Positions 51,318 to 59,104 of a stretch of DNA of 64,000 nucleotides are shown here, piece after piece. The stretch spans positions 1 through 64,000 of the forward strand of contig DASPIW010000024.1 of the NCBI GenBank assembly GCA_035628915.1, written 5' to 3'. Made by a program: the position numbers and the translations under genes. The number at the start of each line of letters is the position of its first letter. Within the stretch, counting starts at the first letter, position 1. The notes under the pieces are model-generated. The model was not told where the DNA came from and ran no database searches. It worked only from the letters and a program-made list of their open reading frames with translations. Source of the DNA: JARBUG01 sp035628915. GTDB taxonomy: Bacteria > Bacillota > Sulfobacillia > Symbiobacteriales > Symbiobacteriaceae.

Positions 51318-53257
51318 CGTGCCAGCACCCCCTCAATCTGGTGCAGAATCTGATGCGTCTCGAAGTGGCGCATCCGCATGGCGCCCGTCGGGCAGGCGGC
51401 GCCGCAGGTGCCGCAGCCGTGGCACTTGGCGGCATTGACCCGGGAGACGCCCTCCTGGGCATCAAACGCGACTGCGTTGTAGGGACAGACCGGATTGCAG
51501 ATCTTACAGCCCGAGCACTGCTCGGGATCGACCCAGGCGGTGGTGGCGGCGATTTTCACCTTGCCGCTGGAGAGCTTCTCGATCGCCTCGGCCGCGGCGC
51601 CGGCGGCCTGCGCTACCGTGTCGGGAATGTCACGCGGCCCCTGGCAAGCGCCGGCCAGATAGACGCCCTCTGTGGCCGTCTTCAGCGGTTCGAGCTTCGG
51701 GTGCTCTTCCATAAAGAACCCGTCGGCCGTGCGGCTGACGCCGAACCGAACGGCAACCTGGCCGGCGTCCCGCTGGGGAATCAAGGCGGTGCTCAGCACG
51801 ACCAGGTCGACTGGCAGCGCCACCGGCAGGCCCCGCAGGGTATCTTCTGCATGAACCACAAGCCGGTCGTCCACTTCCTCGATGTCGGCGACCTTGCCGC
51901 GGATGAAGTGGACGCCCTCCGAGCGCAGCCGCTCAAAGAACTCCTCGTACCCCTTGCCGAAGGCCCGCATGTCGATGTAGAAGTTGTAGACTTCCGCATC
52001 CGTATGGTCCTTGACGAGGTAAGCGGTCTTCAGCGACGACATGCAGCAGATGCGGGAGCAGTAAGGCCGGTGCTCCTCGCGGCTGCCGACGCAGTGCAGA
52101 ATGGCGACCCGCCCGGGCGGCTTGCCGTTGCGCCCGAGTATATGGCCCTGGGTGGGGCCCGAGGCGTTGGACATGCGCTCGAACTCCAGGCCGGTCATGA
52201 CGCCCAGCAGGCGCCGGTGCCCGTACTCGGGATGCTCCGTGGCAATGTCGGGAATGTCGATGCCCGTCGCCAGGATGATGGCGCCCACGTGGCGGGTCAA
52301 CGTCTCCTCCTGCTGGTCAAACCTGATCGCCTTGGCCGGGCAGAAGAGTTCGCAGGCCTTGCACTTACCCGTTTTGTAGTAGGTGCAGGCGTCCCGGTCG
52401 ATGACCGGCTTGTTGGGCACCGCCTGCGGGAACGGCGTATAGATCGCCTTGCGCATCGACATGCCCATGTCGAACTCGGAGGGCACCTTCTTTGGGCACT
52501 TGTCCCAGCAGGAGCCACAGCCTGTGCAGAGCTTCATATCTACCGACCGGGGCCTGACCCGCACCGTCACGTCGAAATTGCCGACGAACCCTTCGACTTT
52601 GGTCACTTCAGCCAGGGTCAGCAGTTCAATGTTCGGATTCTGGGCCACATCGACCATCTTCGGCGTGAGAATGCAGGCGGAGCAGTCCATGGTCGGGAAG
52701 GTCTTGTCGAACCTGGCCATCTGCCCGCCAATGGACGGGCTCCGCTCGACCAGCGTCACCTTGACGCCCGCGTTCGCGAGCTTGAGCGCCGCCGAAATGC
52801 CGGCAATGCCGCCACCGACGACCATCACCTCGCGGCTGGCGGGGACGAAGCTGTCGTGCAGAGGCTCATGCCACCAGACCCGCTCCACGGCGCCGCGCAC
52901 GAGGGCCTTGGCTTTGGCGGTCGCCTCGCGGGGGTCGGCTGTCACCCAGGAGACGTGCTCCCGAATGTTGGCCATCTCCAGCAGGTACGGGTTGAGGCCG
53001 CCGTCTTTCAGGGCCCGGCGGAACGTGGGCTCATGCATGCGGGGCGAGCAGGAAGCCACGACCACGCGGTCGAGCTCGAACTCGCCGATGTCCGCCTTGA
53101 TCAGATCCTGGCCCGGATCGGAGCACATGTATTTGTAGTCGCGGGCGATAGCCACGCCGGGCAGACCCGCGGCATACCGGGCGACTTCGGTGCAGTCAAC
53201 CTTCGCCGAGATATTCGTGCCGCAGTGACAGATGTAGACACCGATGCGCGGGCTCAT
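51314..53257 (-). CDS. hdrA: Heterodisulfide reductase subunit A (bifurcating flavoprotein)
   Basis: The 647-residue protein begins Y-I-C-H-C-G-T-N (N-terminal cluster region). It has the FAD loop V-V-G-G-G-I-A-G-I-S-A-A near residue 150 and M-D-C-S-A-C-I-L-T near residue 196. Several [4Fe-4S] motifs follow: C-T-G-C-G-S-C-W-D-K-C, C-K-A-C-E-L-F-C, and at the C-terminus C-S-G-C-K-I-C and C-H-G-C-G-T-C-G-A-A-C. This is the electron-bifurcating core. ATG at 53255-53257 overlaps the HdrB stop. Confidence 0.93.
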   Translation of the reverse strand: MSPRIGVYICHCGTNISAKVDCTEVARYAAGLPGVAIARDYKYMCSDPGQDLIKADIGEFELDRVVVASCSPRMHEPTFRRALKDGGLNPYLLEMANIREHVSWVTADPREATAKAKALVRGAVERVWWHEPLHDSFVPASREVMVVGGGIAGISAALKLANAGVKVTLVERSPSIGGQMARFDKTFPTMDCSACILTPKMVDVAQNPNIELLTLAEVTKVEGFVGNFDVTVRVRPRSVDMKLCTGCGSCWDKCPKKVPSEFDMGMSMRKAIYTPFPQAVPNKPVIDRDACTYYKTGKCKACELFCPAKAIRFDQQEETLTRHVGAIILATGIDIPDIATEHPEYGHRRLLGVMTGLEFERMSNASGPTQGHILGRNGKPPGRVAILHCVGSREEHRPYCSRICCMSSLKTAYLVKDHTDAEVYNFYIDMRAFGKGYEEFFERLRSEGVHFIRGKVADIEEVDDRLVVHAEDTLRGLPVALPVDLVVLSTALIPQRDAGQVAVRFGVSRTADGFFMEEHPKLEPLKTATEGVYLAGACQGPRDIPDTVAQAAGAAAEAIEKLSSGKVKIAATTAWVDPEQCSGCKICNPVCPYNAVAFDAQEGVSRVNAAKCHGCGTCGAACPTGAMRMRHFETHQILHQIEGVLAR

Positions 53258-54114
53258 TTCAGCACCTCCCGCAGCGCGGGCTCGGCGCTCACGAAGTTGA
53301 ACTGGAACGTGGGGCGCTGCCCGAAAGCGATCTGCATCAGTTGGGTGAAATAAACGACCGGCAACTTGTGCCCCTGGCCTGTCACAGCGTTGATGCGCGG
53401 CTGATAGGCGTCCAGGTTCATCTGGCAGAGCGGGCAGGCGGTGACGATCAGCTGTGCGCCCGCCTTTTCGGCGTCGGTGAGGAGGTCGTTGGCCAAACCG
53501 AGGGCGGCCGCTTCTTTGGTGATCATCGTGGAGGCGCCGCAGCAGCGGACCTTGCCCCGCCACGCCACAGGGGTGGCGCCCAGGGCGGCGACGAGGTCGT
53601 CAAGCTGCGTCGGAATCTCCGGGTGGATGAAGCCCCCGGCCGGGCGCCCGAGCTGGCAGCCGTAATAGGCCGCCACCTTCAGTCCCGCAAGCGGCTGCGT
53701 AACGACCACTTTGATCGCCTTCAGGCCGACATCGTGCAGGAGGATTTCGAGGATATGCTTGACCTGTGCGGTGCCGGCGACGTGCCGGTTGACTTCGGCC
53801 AGGGCGCCGCGCAGCCGGTCGCCGGCGGGCGTCTTGCCCGTTATGAAAGTGCGCGCCCGCCGCAGATTGGTGTAGCAGGCGGCGCAGGAAGTGGCCAAGT
53901 CCATGTGCTTCTCTTCAGCCAGGGCGATGTTGCGGGCCGAGAAAGCCAGTGCCAGGTCCGGGTCGACGGAGGAGACGGCCCCGCCGCCGCAGCAGTTCCA
54001 GTCCTGCAGGTCTTCCAGCTCAACGCCCAGGGCGGCCATGACGGCACGGGCCGATTCGTCGTAATCCCTGGCCGACGAGTCCAGCGAGCAGCCAGGGTAG
54101 TAAGCATACCGCAT
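53254..54114 (-). CDS. hdrB: Heterodisulfide reductase subunit B (CCG protein)
   Basis: The 286-residue protein carries two CCG motifs: N-C-C-G-G-G...S-C-A-A-C (about residues 40-80) and R-C-C-G-A-S...A-C-P-L-C (about residues 190-230). In HdrB these bind the two noncubane [4Fe-4S] clusters that reduce disulfides. Both are intact. The natural disulfide in this non-methanogen is unknown. The gene sits three bases past HdrC and overlaps HdrA. Confidence 0.92.
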   Translation of the reverse strand: MRYAYYPGCSLDSSARDYDESARAVMAALGVELEDLQDWNCCGGGAVSSVDPDLALAFSARNIALAEEKHMDLATSCAACYTNLRRARTFITGKTPAGDRLRGALAEVNRHVAGTAQVKHILEILLHDVGLKAIKVVVTQPLAGLKVAAYYGCQLGRPAGGFIHPEIPTQLDDLVAALGATPVAWRGKVRCCGASTMITKEAAALGLANDLLTDAEKAGAQLIVTACPLCQMNLDAYQPRINAVTGQGHKLPVVYFTQLMQIAFGQRPTFQFNFVSAEPALREVLK

Positions 54115-54117
54115 CGA

Positions 54118-54714
54118 TCACTCCTCCTCCCGGTGTGCCGGCGGGGCCGAGGGCCGCCGGGCCGCCACGGCCCGGGCGAGCGCCGCCAACTCAGCCGCGC
54201 CGTCAATGGGCTTCGGTTTGGCCAGATGGAGCCGCCCTCTGGTGACCAGGCCGATGCCCATAGGCGCCAGGCCCATCATGGCCCGCGGTCCGCGGGCAAA
54301 GCCGGCCGCCATGGCGACTCCGGCTTCGTGGGCCCGGCCGCGTTCGGTCACGCTGTCCGTAAAAGCCTTGTAGAACGTGGTACTCACATTCTGACGGTCC
54401 GGCCCGGCCAGCGAACGCAGGGCGTACATGACGTCCGTCACCGAAATCCCCTGCGGACAGCGGACTGCGCAGCTGAAGCAGGATGCGCAGTACCAGATCG
54501 ACTCGCTGCCCAGAGCCCGTTCCCGGTCACCGGCCAGAATATGGGCCATGACCTTGCGCGGCGGCTCCGGCATGTTCTGCGCCATCGGGCACGAGCCGCT
54601 GCAGACACCGCACTGCATGCAGGATTGGACGGCCTCTGCACCGGCGTACAGGGCCACCTGCTCAGCGAAGGTCGGGGTTGGGCTCCCCTGCCAAGCCGAA
54701 TTCCGAGACACCAA
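54118..54714 (-). CDS. hdrC: Heterodisulfide reductase subunit C
   Basis: The 198-residue protein contains two ferredoxin motifs, C-M-Q-C-G-V-C-S-G-S-C-P and C-A-S-C-F-S-C-A-V-R-C-P (residues 32-85), and ends in a basic tail. It relays electrons from HdrA to HdrB. TTG at 54712-54714 sits behind GGGGGTGA; an ATG 21 bases upstream overlaps this site. It is the first gene of the six-gene hdr-mvh unit. Confidence 0.9.
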   Translation of the reverse strand: MVSRNSAWQGSPTPTFAEQVALYAGAEAVQSCMQCGVCSGSCPMAQNMPEPPRKVMAHILAGDRERALGSESIWYCASCFSCAVRCPQGISVTDVMYALRSLAGPDRQNVSTTFYKAFTDSVTERGRAHEAGVAMAAGFARGPRAMMGLAPMGIGLVTRGRLHLAKPKPIDGAAELAALARAVAARRPSAPPAHREEE

Positions 54715-55000
54715 TCCATCACCCCCAAAAATCACTTTGGAAGAGCCTCTGAAAGGATGTAGAAAGGAATCGCTTTTCAGAATGGCGTCCTTCTAACGTC
54801 AGCGTATCAGAGGGGGAATTTGGTAACTACTCACCTTGGGGCGGAAAGTGGCTAGTGTCGTGGTGCCTGAGACTCGCACTCTGATTGTTCACGTTTTCAC
54901 AAGGAGGTCTAGACTTAGGTAAGGCATTTACCCTAATCCGTTGGTGTCGGTAGGCAAACTGTGGATACCCGCCAGCCCTTTCGCGAAGCGGCCTTTCGGT
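54715..55000. other. Upstream region of the hdr-mvh operon
   Basis: No gene is seen. It must contain the minus-strand promoter of the hydrogenase locus, but no clear -35/-10 pair could be read. Confidence 0.4.
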
Positions 55001-55028
55001 TTGTGAAATCTTTCACAGTGGTTACAAT
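55001..55028 (+). promoter_or_regulatory. Promoter overlapped by a Rex-like operator
   Basis: TTGTGAAATCTTTCACAG (55001-55018) matches the Rex pattern TTGTGAAnnnnTTCACAA at all but the last base. TTGTGA (55001-55006), a 16-bp spacer and TACAAT (55023-55028) form a sigma-A-type promoter on the plus strand. The operator thus covers the core promoter. Rex senses the NADH/NAD ratio; its role here is inferred from the site and the hydrogenase neighbours. Confidence 0.6.
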
Positions 55029-55180
55029 CGCACCGATAGATAGGTTTGTTAGAAAGCTTTACTAAGGAAGCGATGCGCCCACGAGTCGTGTGACAGATTA
55101 TCCAAATCTATCGGGTGGGAGCGGTAGTGCGCTTAGTGACGGAAAGCTTTGCCCGGTCAGAGTGCGACGCCCACCCGATT
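55029..55180 (+). other. Candidate structured leader RNA
   Basis: Directly after the Rex-like promoter, CCGATAGAT (55033-55041) pairs perfectly with ATCTATCGG (55106-55114). CGGGTGGG (55112-55119) pairs perfectly with CCCACCCG (55170-55177). The two helices share bases 55112-55114, so they compete at their edge. No ORF fits the interval. It may be a regulatory leader; no known riboswitch was recognised. Confidence 0.4.
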
Positions 55181-55235
55181 GACGTCGCGTCCTCCTTCGA
55201 CCCGGGCGAATACTGGGATTCGTCTTGTATATTCC

Positions 55236-55264
55236 TTGACGGTTATATAACCGAGTAGTAATGT
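55236..55264 (+). promoter_or_regulatory. ArsR-gene promoter with 14-bp palindromic operator
   Basis: TTGACG (55236-55241), a 17-bp spacer and TAATGT (55259-55264) form a promoter just before the ArsR gene. The perfect palindrome CGGTTATATAACCG (55240-55253) lies in the spacer, the classical position for an autorepressing ArsR-type regulator. Confidence 0.65.
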
Positions 55265-55270
55265 AGAGCC

Positions 55271-56059
55271 ATGGAAAAGATCTTTGACGTGCTTGCCGAC
55301 CCCTCGCGGCGGCAGATTCTTGACCTGCTGAGCGTTCGTGAACGATCGGTAGGTGACTTGGTTGAGCTGACTGCCCTGAGTCAGCCCGGCGTATCCAAGC
55401 ACCTGCGGGTGCTGCGCGATGCCGGGCTGGTCGAAGTGCGCCGCGACGGGCAGCGGCACTGGTATCGGCTGCGCCTGGAACCGCTGGTTGCACTGGACGC
55501 CTGGCTGGCGCGGTACCGCGCTTTCTGGACCGACCGGCTGGACGCGATCGAACGGCACCTGGACGAGGAGGGGTCATTTATGAACGGAATCGTGCAAAGG
55601 ACGGAAGCGGGGTGGGTTGTGCGCTTTGAGCGGCACCTGAAGCACCCGGTCGAAAAGGTGTGGGCGGCCGTCACCCAGCCGGAGCGGCTTGCTGCCTGGC
55701 TTGCGGGGGGCGAAGTTGATCTGGTGGAAGGCGGAAAAATCCGGCTGACGTTTGAGAACACCGGGTCGGTCATGCATGGAACGGTGACGCGGGTCGAGCC
55801 GCCGGCGGTGTTTGAGTTCATCTGGAACAGTGAAGATGCCGACGACACGCTGGTGCGGTGGGAGGTGCATCCGGAGGCGGGGGGCGCCCGGCTGGTGCTG
55901 ACCCATACCTTTGCCACCCCGGATAAGCTGCCGATCATGATGGCCGGCTGGCACACCCACCTGGAGGGCCTGTCGCAGACGCTGACCGGGGCGAAGTTCG
56001 AGTGGCCCTGGGCCCGCTGGGAGGAACTGCGGGGATGGTACCTCAAACAGCTCCGATAA
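55271..56059 (+). CDS. ArsR-family regulator fused to an SRPBCC (AHSA1) domain
   Basis: Residues 1-95 are an ArsR winged helix (F-D-V-L-A-D-P-S-R-R-Q-I-L-D-L-L, then S-Q-P-G-V-S-K-H-L-R-V-L). They lack the usual metal-binding Cys pairs. Residues 110-262 are an SRPBCC/AHSA1 domain (F-E-R-H-L-K-H-P-V-E-K-V-W-A-A-V-T-Q-P-E-R). In many genomes these are two adjacent genes; here they are one 262-residue protein. ATG 55271 has a weak AGAG site. The palindrome in its promoter suggests autorepression. Ligand unknown; a terminator follows. Confidence 0.88.
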   Translation: MEKIFDVLADPSRRQILDLLSVRERSVGDLVELTALSQPGVSKHLRVLRDAGLVEVRRDGQRHWYRLRLEPLVALDAWLARYRAFWTDRLDAIERHLDEEGSFMNGIVQRTEAGWVVRFERHLKHPVEKVWAAVTQPERLAAWLAGGEVDLVEGGKIRLTFENTGSVMHGTVTRVEPPAVFEFIWNSEDADDTLVRWEVHPEAGGARLVLTHTFATPDKLPIMMAGWHTHLEGLSQTLTGAKFEWPWARWEELRGWYLKQLR

Positions 56060-56067
56060 AGTGCGAA

Positions 56068-56099
56068 CGGGGCCGCCGCTAGGGCGACCCCGCTTTTTT
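56068..56099 (+). terminator. Terminator of the ArsR-SRPBCC gene
   Basis: The imperfect stem CGGGGCCGCC / GGGCGACCCCG is followed by CTTTTTT (T-run at 56094-56099). The convergent membrane-protein gene ends inside it. Confidence 0.8.
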
Positions 56100-57791
56100 C
56101 GGCCACAGGCTGATCAGCATCGCGATCGGGACGGCACCGGCCACCGCGATGAGCAGCAGCACCGCCCAGGGCGGCAGCAGCTTCTTGATGCCGGACTGCC
56201 CGGACGAGTAGGCGGCCAGGGCGGTCAATACGCCTAGCATTGCAATGATGCCCAGCCAGAGAGCAGTGATTCGGATCCGGCGGTGCAGGTCCGCCCGGGG
56301 ATCCTCAGCGAAGCGTTGGACTTTGAGGACCTGCAGCGGGAAGCTAAGCTCGTCAGCGCTCTGCTGCAGGGCTTTCTGGAACTCATCCAGATCGTTGTTC
56401 GCGGCCGACACCAGGCTGGCGGCCCGCAGCACGTGGATGGGAATGTACGGAAAGGCGATCAGTACGCCGGAGATGAGCAGGTAATCGGAAATCTGGGCGC
56501 TTTTCGTCACCGCCGCGGTCAGCAAGACGGCGGCCACGGCGGCGGCGCCCGACACGACGGTCGTGAGGTTCTTGTACAGCTCGTCCATGGCGGCGGTGAC
56601 TCTGCCCCGGGCCGTCTGGACGGCGCCCAGGTACGACTTGACGAGGTCGACCTGCTCCTTGAACCGGGCGCCGGCCAGGGTCTTCCACTGGAAGTCGTAA
56701 TAGGCAAGGGTAGGCCCGAGCCCGGTGACAAGCCTGCTGAGCCGGCCTTCGCCGGCCATGCGCACGGCCTGCTGGAGCAACTCCCGGTTCTGCCCCTGAG
56801 GCTTGCCCCGCATGGTCTCCCGGTAGAAGTGAATCAACTCTGCCGCCACGGCCGGCGTAAGCACGTGCTCCACTTCGTCGAGCAGCACGCCCGAGGCGGT
56901 CAGCCGGCAGCGCACGGACATGGGGCGGGCGCCCTCGGCCTGGAAGAGGTAGGTCTCCCCCGCTTCCCGGGTCACGCGGTTGCAGACCTGCCCCAGAAGG
57001 CTCAGTAGGAAGAGGCCCGGCAGGGGCAGCGGCTCGGGAAACGTCTCGACGGCGAGCACTTCGTGGCTGACCCAGTATTCCGGCGGGAGAATGCGTCCTG
57101 CATCTTCGCCGGTCAGCCGGCGGTCTTCCATCTGTTTGGCCAGCGCCTTTGCCCGAGGCGCCAGCCCTTCGGCGGCGGCCGCCGCTCGCCGCACAAAGTC
57201 GCCAGCGTCCAGACCGACGCACGTTACATAATTCGACTGAAGCGGCGGCTCACCCCGCACGCCTAGCACCAGCGGTCGGGCACGCCAGGTCAGATATTGC
57301 TCCGGCGGCGTCTGTTCGGCCACCTCCGCCGGGTAGAACCAGAGCTTGCTGTCCACGGCATCCGGCCAGTGGCCGCGCATCCGTCTCCAGTGAAACTCCT
57401 TGTCCAGCACTACCCGGAGCTGCAGGCCCACGGCGCAGTCCGGGCATGCGGCCATGGTCCGCAGGAAGGCGAGCCGGCTCCACGGGGCGAGGCACCGGTT
57501 GTCCGTCTGCTCCTGCAGCAGGGCCGCGTACGCCGGCTCATGCCCTGGGCACGGCACCAGGCCGTCCGGAAGCTCAACATCCTGGAGAAGCAGCGGTGCC
57601 TGGCGCTCCGGCGGCGCCACCACCAGAAAGACCTCCGGCGGCAGGAGCAGTGCGCCGGCCTGCGCCAGCAGGTCCGCCACAGCCGGTTGGTCAAGCACGT
57701 TCTCCGGCAAGTCGATCGACAGCCGGCTGTCGGTCTCCGTCACCCGGCCAAGCGGCCCGACCTGGTCAAGCCATCTGAGTAGGGCTTGCAT
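56079..57791 (-). CDS. Unknown four-helix membrane protein (two-gene cassette, B)
   Basis: The 570-residue protein has a large soluble N-terminal part (residues 1-410) and four predicted membrane helices near residues 412-435, 440-462, 510-530 and 540-562. A conserved-looking C-P-D-C lies near residue 115. No known family is recognised. ATG 57789-57791 follows GGAG by seven bases, and the gene starts 23 bases after its partner's stop. The pairing of a soluble protein with a C-terminal four-helix membrane protein resembles sensor-effector pairs, but no defence or transport motif is seen. Confidence 0.7.
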   Translation of the reverse strand: MQALLRWLDQVGPLGRVTETDSRLSIDLPENVLDQPAVADLLAQAGALLLPPEVFLVVAPPERQAPLLLQDVELPDGLVPCPGHEPAYAALLQEQTDNRCLAPWSRLAFLRTMAACPDCAVGLQLRVVLDKEFHWRRMRGHWPDAVDSKLWFYPAEVAEQTPPEQYLTWRARPLVLGVRGEPPLQSNYVTCVGLDAGDFVRRAAAAAEGLAPRAKALAKQMEDRRLTGEDAGRILPPEYWVSHEVLAVETFPEPLPLPGLFLLSLLGQVCNRVTREAGETYLFQAEGARPMSVRCRLTASGVLLDEVEHVLTPAVAAELIHFYRETMRGKPQGQNRELLQQAVRMAGEGRLSRLVTGLGPTLAYYDFQWKTLAGARFKEQVDLVKSYLGAVQTARGRVTAAMDELYKNLTTVVSGAAAVAAVLLTAAVTKSAQISDYLLISGVLIAFPYIPIHVLRAASLVSAANNDLDEFQKALQQSADELSFPLQVLKVQRFAEDPRADLHRRIRITALWLGIIAMLGVLTALAAYSSGQSGIKKLLPPWAVLLLIAVAGAVPIAMLISLWPKKAGSP

Positions 57792-57814
57792 GGGCTATCT
57801 CCGACCTCCAATGA

Positions 57815-58939
57815 CTATCCCCGGCCTTCGACGAACTCATCCCAGTCGACCTCCCGCAGGGGCGCCTGCCCCTTGCCCCGGGTCACCACGGCGTTGCCGT
57901 CCAGATCGATGACAAGGTAGCGCCGGTCGCCGTGCCGAACCTGGCGGATGCGGTCCAGCTTCGCCGAGGCCAGCTTGATTTCAATGCCCGGTCCGGCCAC
58001 CACCGTCAGGTCCCGGGCGCCGCTCTGGAGCAAGGCGGCCTTCTCCACCCGGCCTTGCGGCAGAATCTGGTGGAAGCGGGCGGTCACCTGTTCTTCGCTC
58101 ATGGGGAAATCCGGCTGAAGGGCGCAGGCCGCGGCATACAGCTCGCGGCCGCCAAGCACGGGCGTCGGGGCCGCCCGCAGCTGGGTCACGAGCCCGGTGG
58201 AAAGCCCCATCTCGGCGACCATGCGCAGCAGCGCCTCCCGCTGCTCGCCGCTGGTGGGCTCGACGCGGCGGGATTCCAGCACCTGCGACCAGAAAGCCAC
58301 GTCCCGCTCCACGTGCAGGTAGATCGCCTGGTCGTTGTAGGCGGGCTGGTCGCTCCAGGGGTAGAGGGCGCCGCGGGTTAGCTGCTTTTCCCGGAAAACA
58401 TCAGCCAATTGACGGGTGACGAGGTTGTCATTCTCGTACATAAGAATCGTGCTGCTCTCCTCACCGTCGACCAGGGTGAGAAAGCAGTACTCCCGCTCGC
58501 CGCCCTGCGGCAGGTCCATTTTGAACAGAACCAGGCAGAGCACGGCCGTCTGGGTGCTTGGCAGCGCCAGATACTTGGCCGCCAGCTGCCCCATGGCTTT
58601 GCGGACACCGTCCAGGTTCGGGTTGGCCGTCACCAAGTCCTGGAGGATGGCGCCTACCGGTTGAGCAGCTTCCTCTGCGGTCACTTCCGGCACGCGGCTC
58701 TCGGCGGGACGCACGGGTTCGGCGCCAAGGCGTGCTTCATAGCACTTTTCCGGTGTGCCGCCGGCGACGACCTGGGTTAGCTGCCGCGTCAGGATTTCCC
58801 GCAGTCCGGCGTCCACGTTCTGCCAGGAGAAGGCGCGCAGGCCGCCCAGCCGTTTGGGATCTTTTCTGCAGTAGGCAAAAGCGAAGCGCTCGAACCGGAT
58901 CCGGCTGGTTTCTAGGGCCTGTTTCAGCGTCTGGAGCAT
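57815..58939 (-). CDS. Unknown soluble protein (two-gene cassette, A)
   Basis: The 374-residue protein has no membrane segment or signal peptide. Residues 100-260 contain a beta-rich core (T-A-V-L-C-L-V-L-F-K-M-D-L-P, E-Y-C-F-L-T-L-V-D-G, S-T-I-L-M-Y-E-N-D) and residues 305-374 a second beta-rich end (D-L-T-V-V-A-G-P-G-I-E-I-K-L, R-Y-L-V-I-D-L-D-G). The general look recalls nucleoid-associated NdpA-type or KwaB-like proteins, without a convincing motif. ATG 58937-58939 lies nine bases after AAGGAGG. It is transcribed just before the membrane partner. Confidence 0.7.
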   Translation of the reverse strand: MLQTLKQALETSRIRFERFAFAYCRKDPKRLGGLRAFSWQNVDAGLREILTRQLTQVVAGGTPEKCYEARLGAEPVRPAESRVPEVTAEEAAQPVGAILQDLVTANPNLDGVRKAMGQLAAKYLALPSTQTAVLCLVLFKMDLPQGGEREYCFLTLVDGEESSTILMYENDNLVTRQLADVFREKQLTRGALYPWSDQPAYNDQAIYLHVERDVAFWSQVLESRRVEPTSGEQREALLRMVAEMGLSTGLVTQLRAAPTPVLGGRELYAAACALQPDFPMSEEQVTARFHQILPQGRVEKAALLQSGARDLTVVAGPGIEIKLASAKLDRIRQVRHGDRRYLVIDLDGNAVVTRGKGQAPLREVDWDEFVEGRG

Positions 58940-59104
58940 CTGCGTCAACCTCCTTGACCTCCTGCCTCCGGTGTGCCCTTTTCGGTTCAGACATTTCGCT
59001 TTTCAAACGAAAACGCCTCCTGCCGGCGACAGGAAGCGAGGCAAGAATGGCGAACCGTTGGGGAAGCGTTGGACGCAAAGACAACAAAGGAGATGGATTC
59101 CATA

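Noticed and set aside
51341..53353. A 670-codon plus-strand frame opposite hdrA
   Set aside because: hdrA has intact flavin and cluster motifs and overlapping starts with its neighbours; the opposite frame shows no motif.
55029..55180. Known riboswitch (c-di-GMP, THF, fluoride, NiCo)
   Set aside because: The conserved cores of these classes could not be found by eye; only helix pairing is supported.
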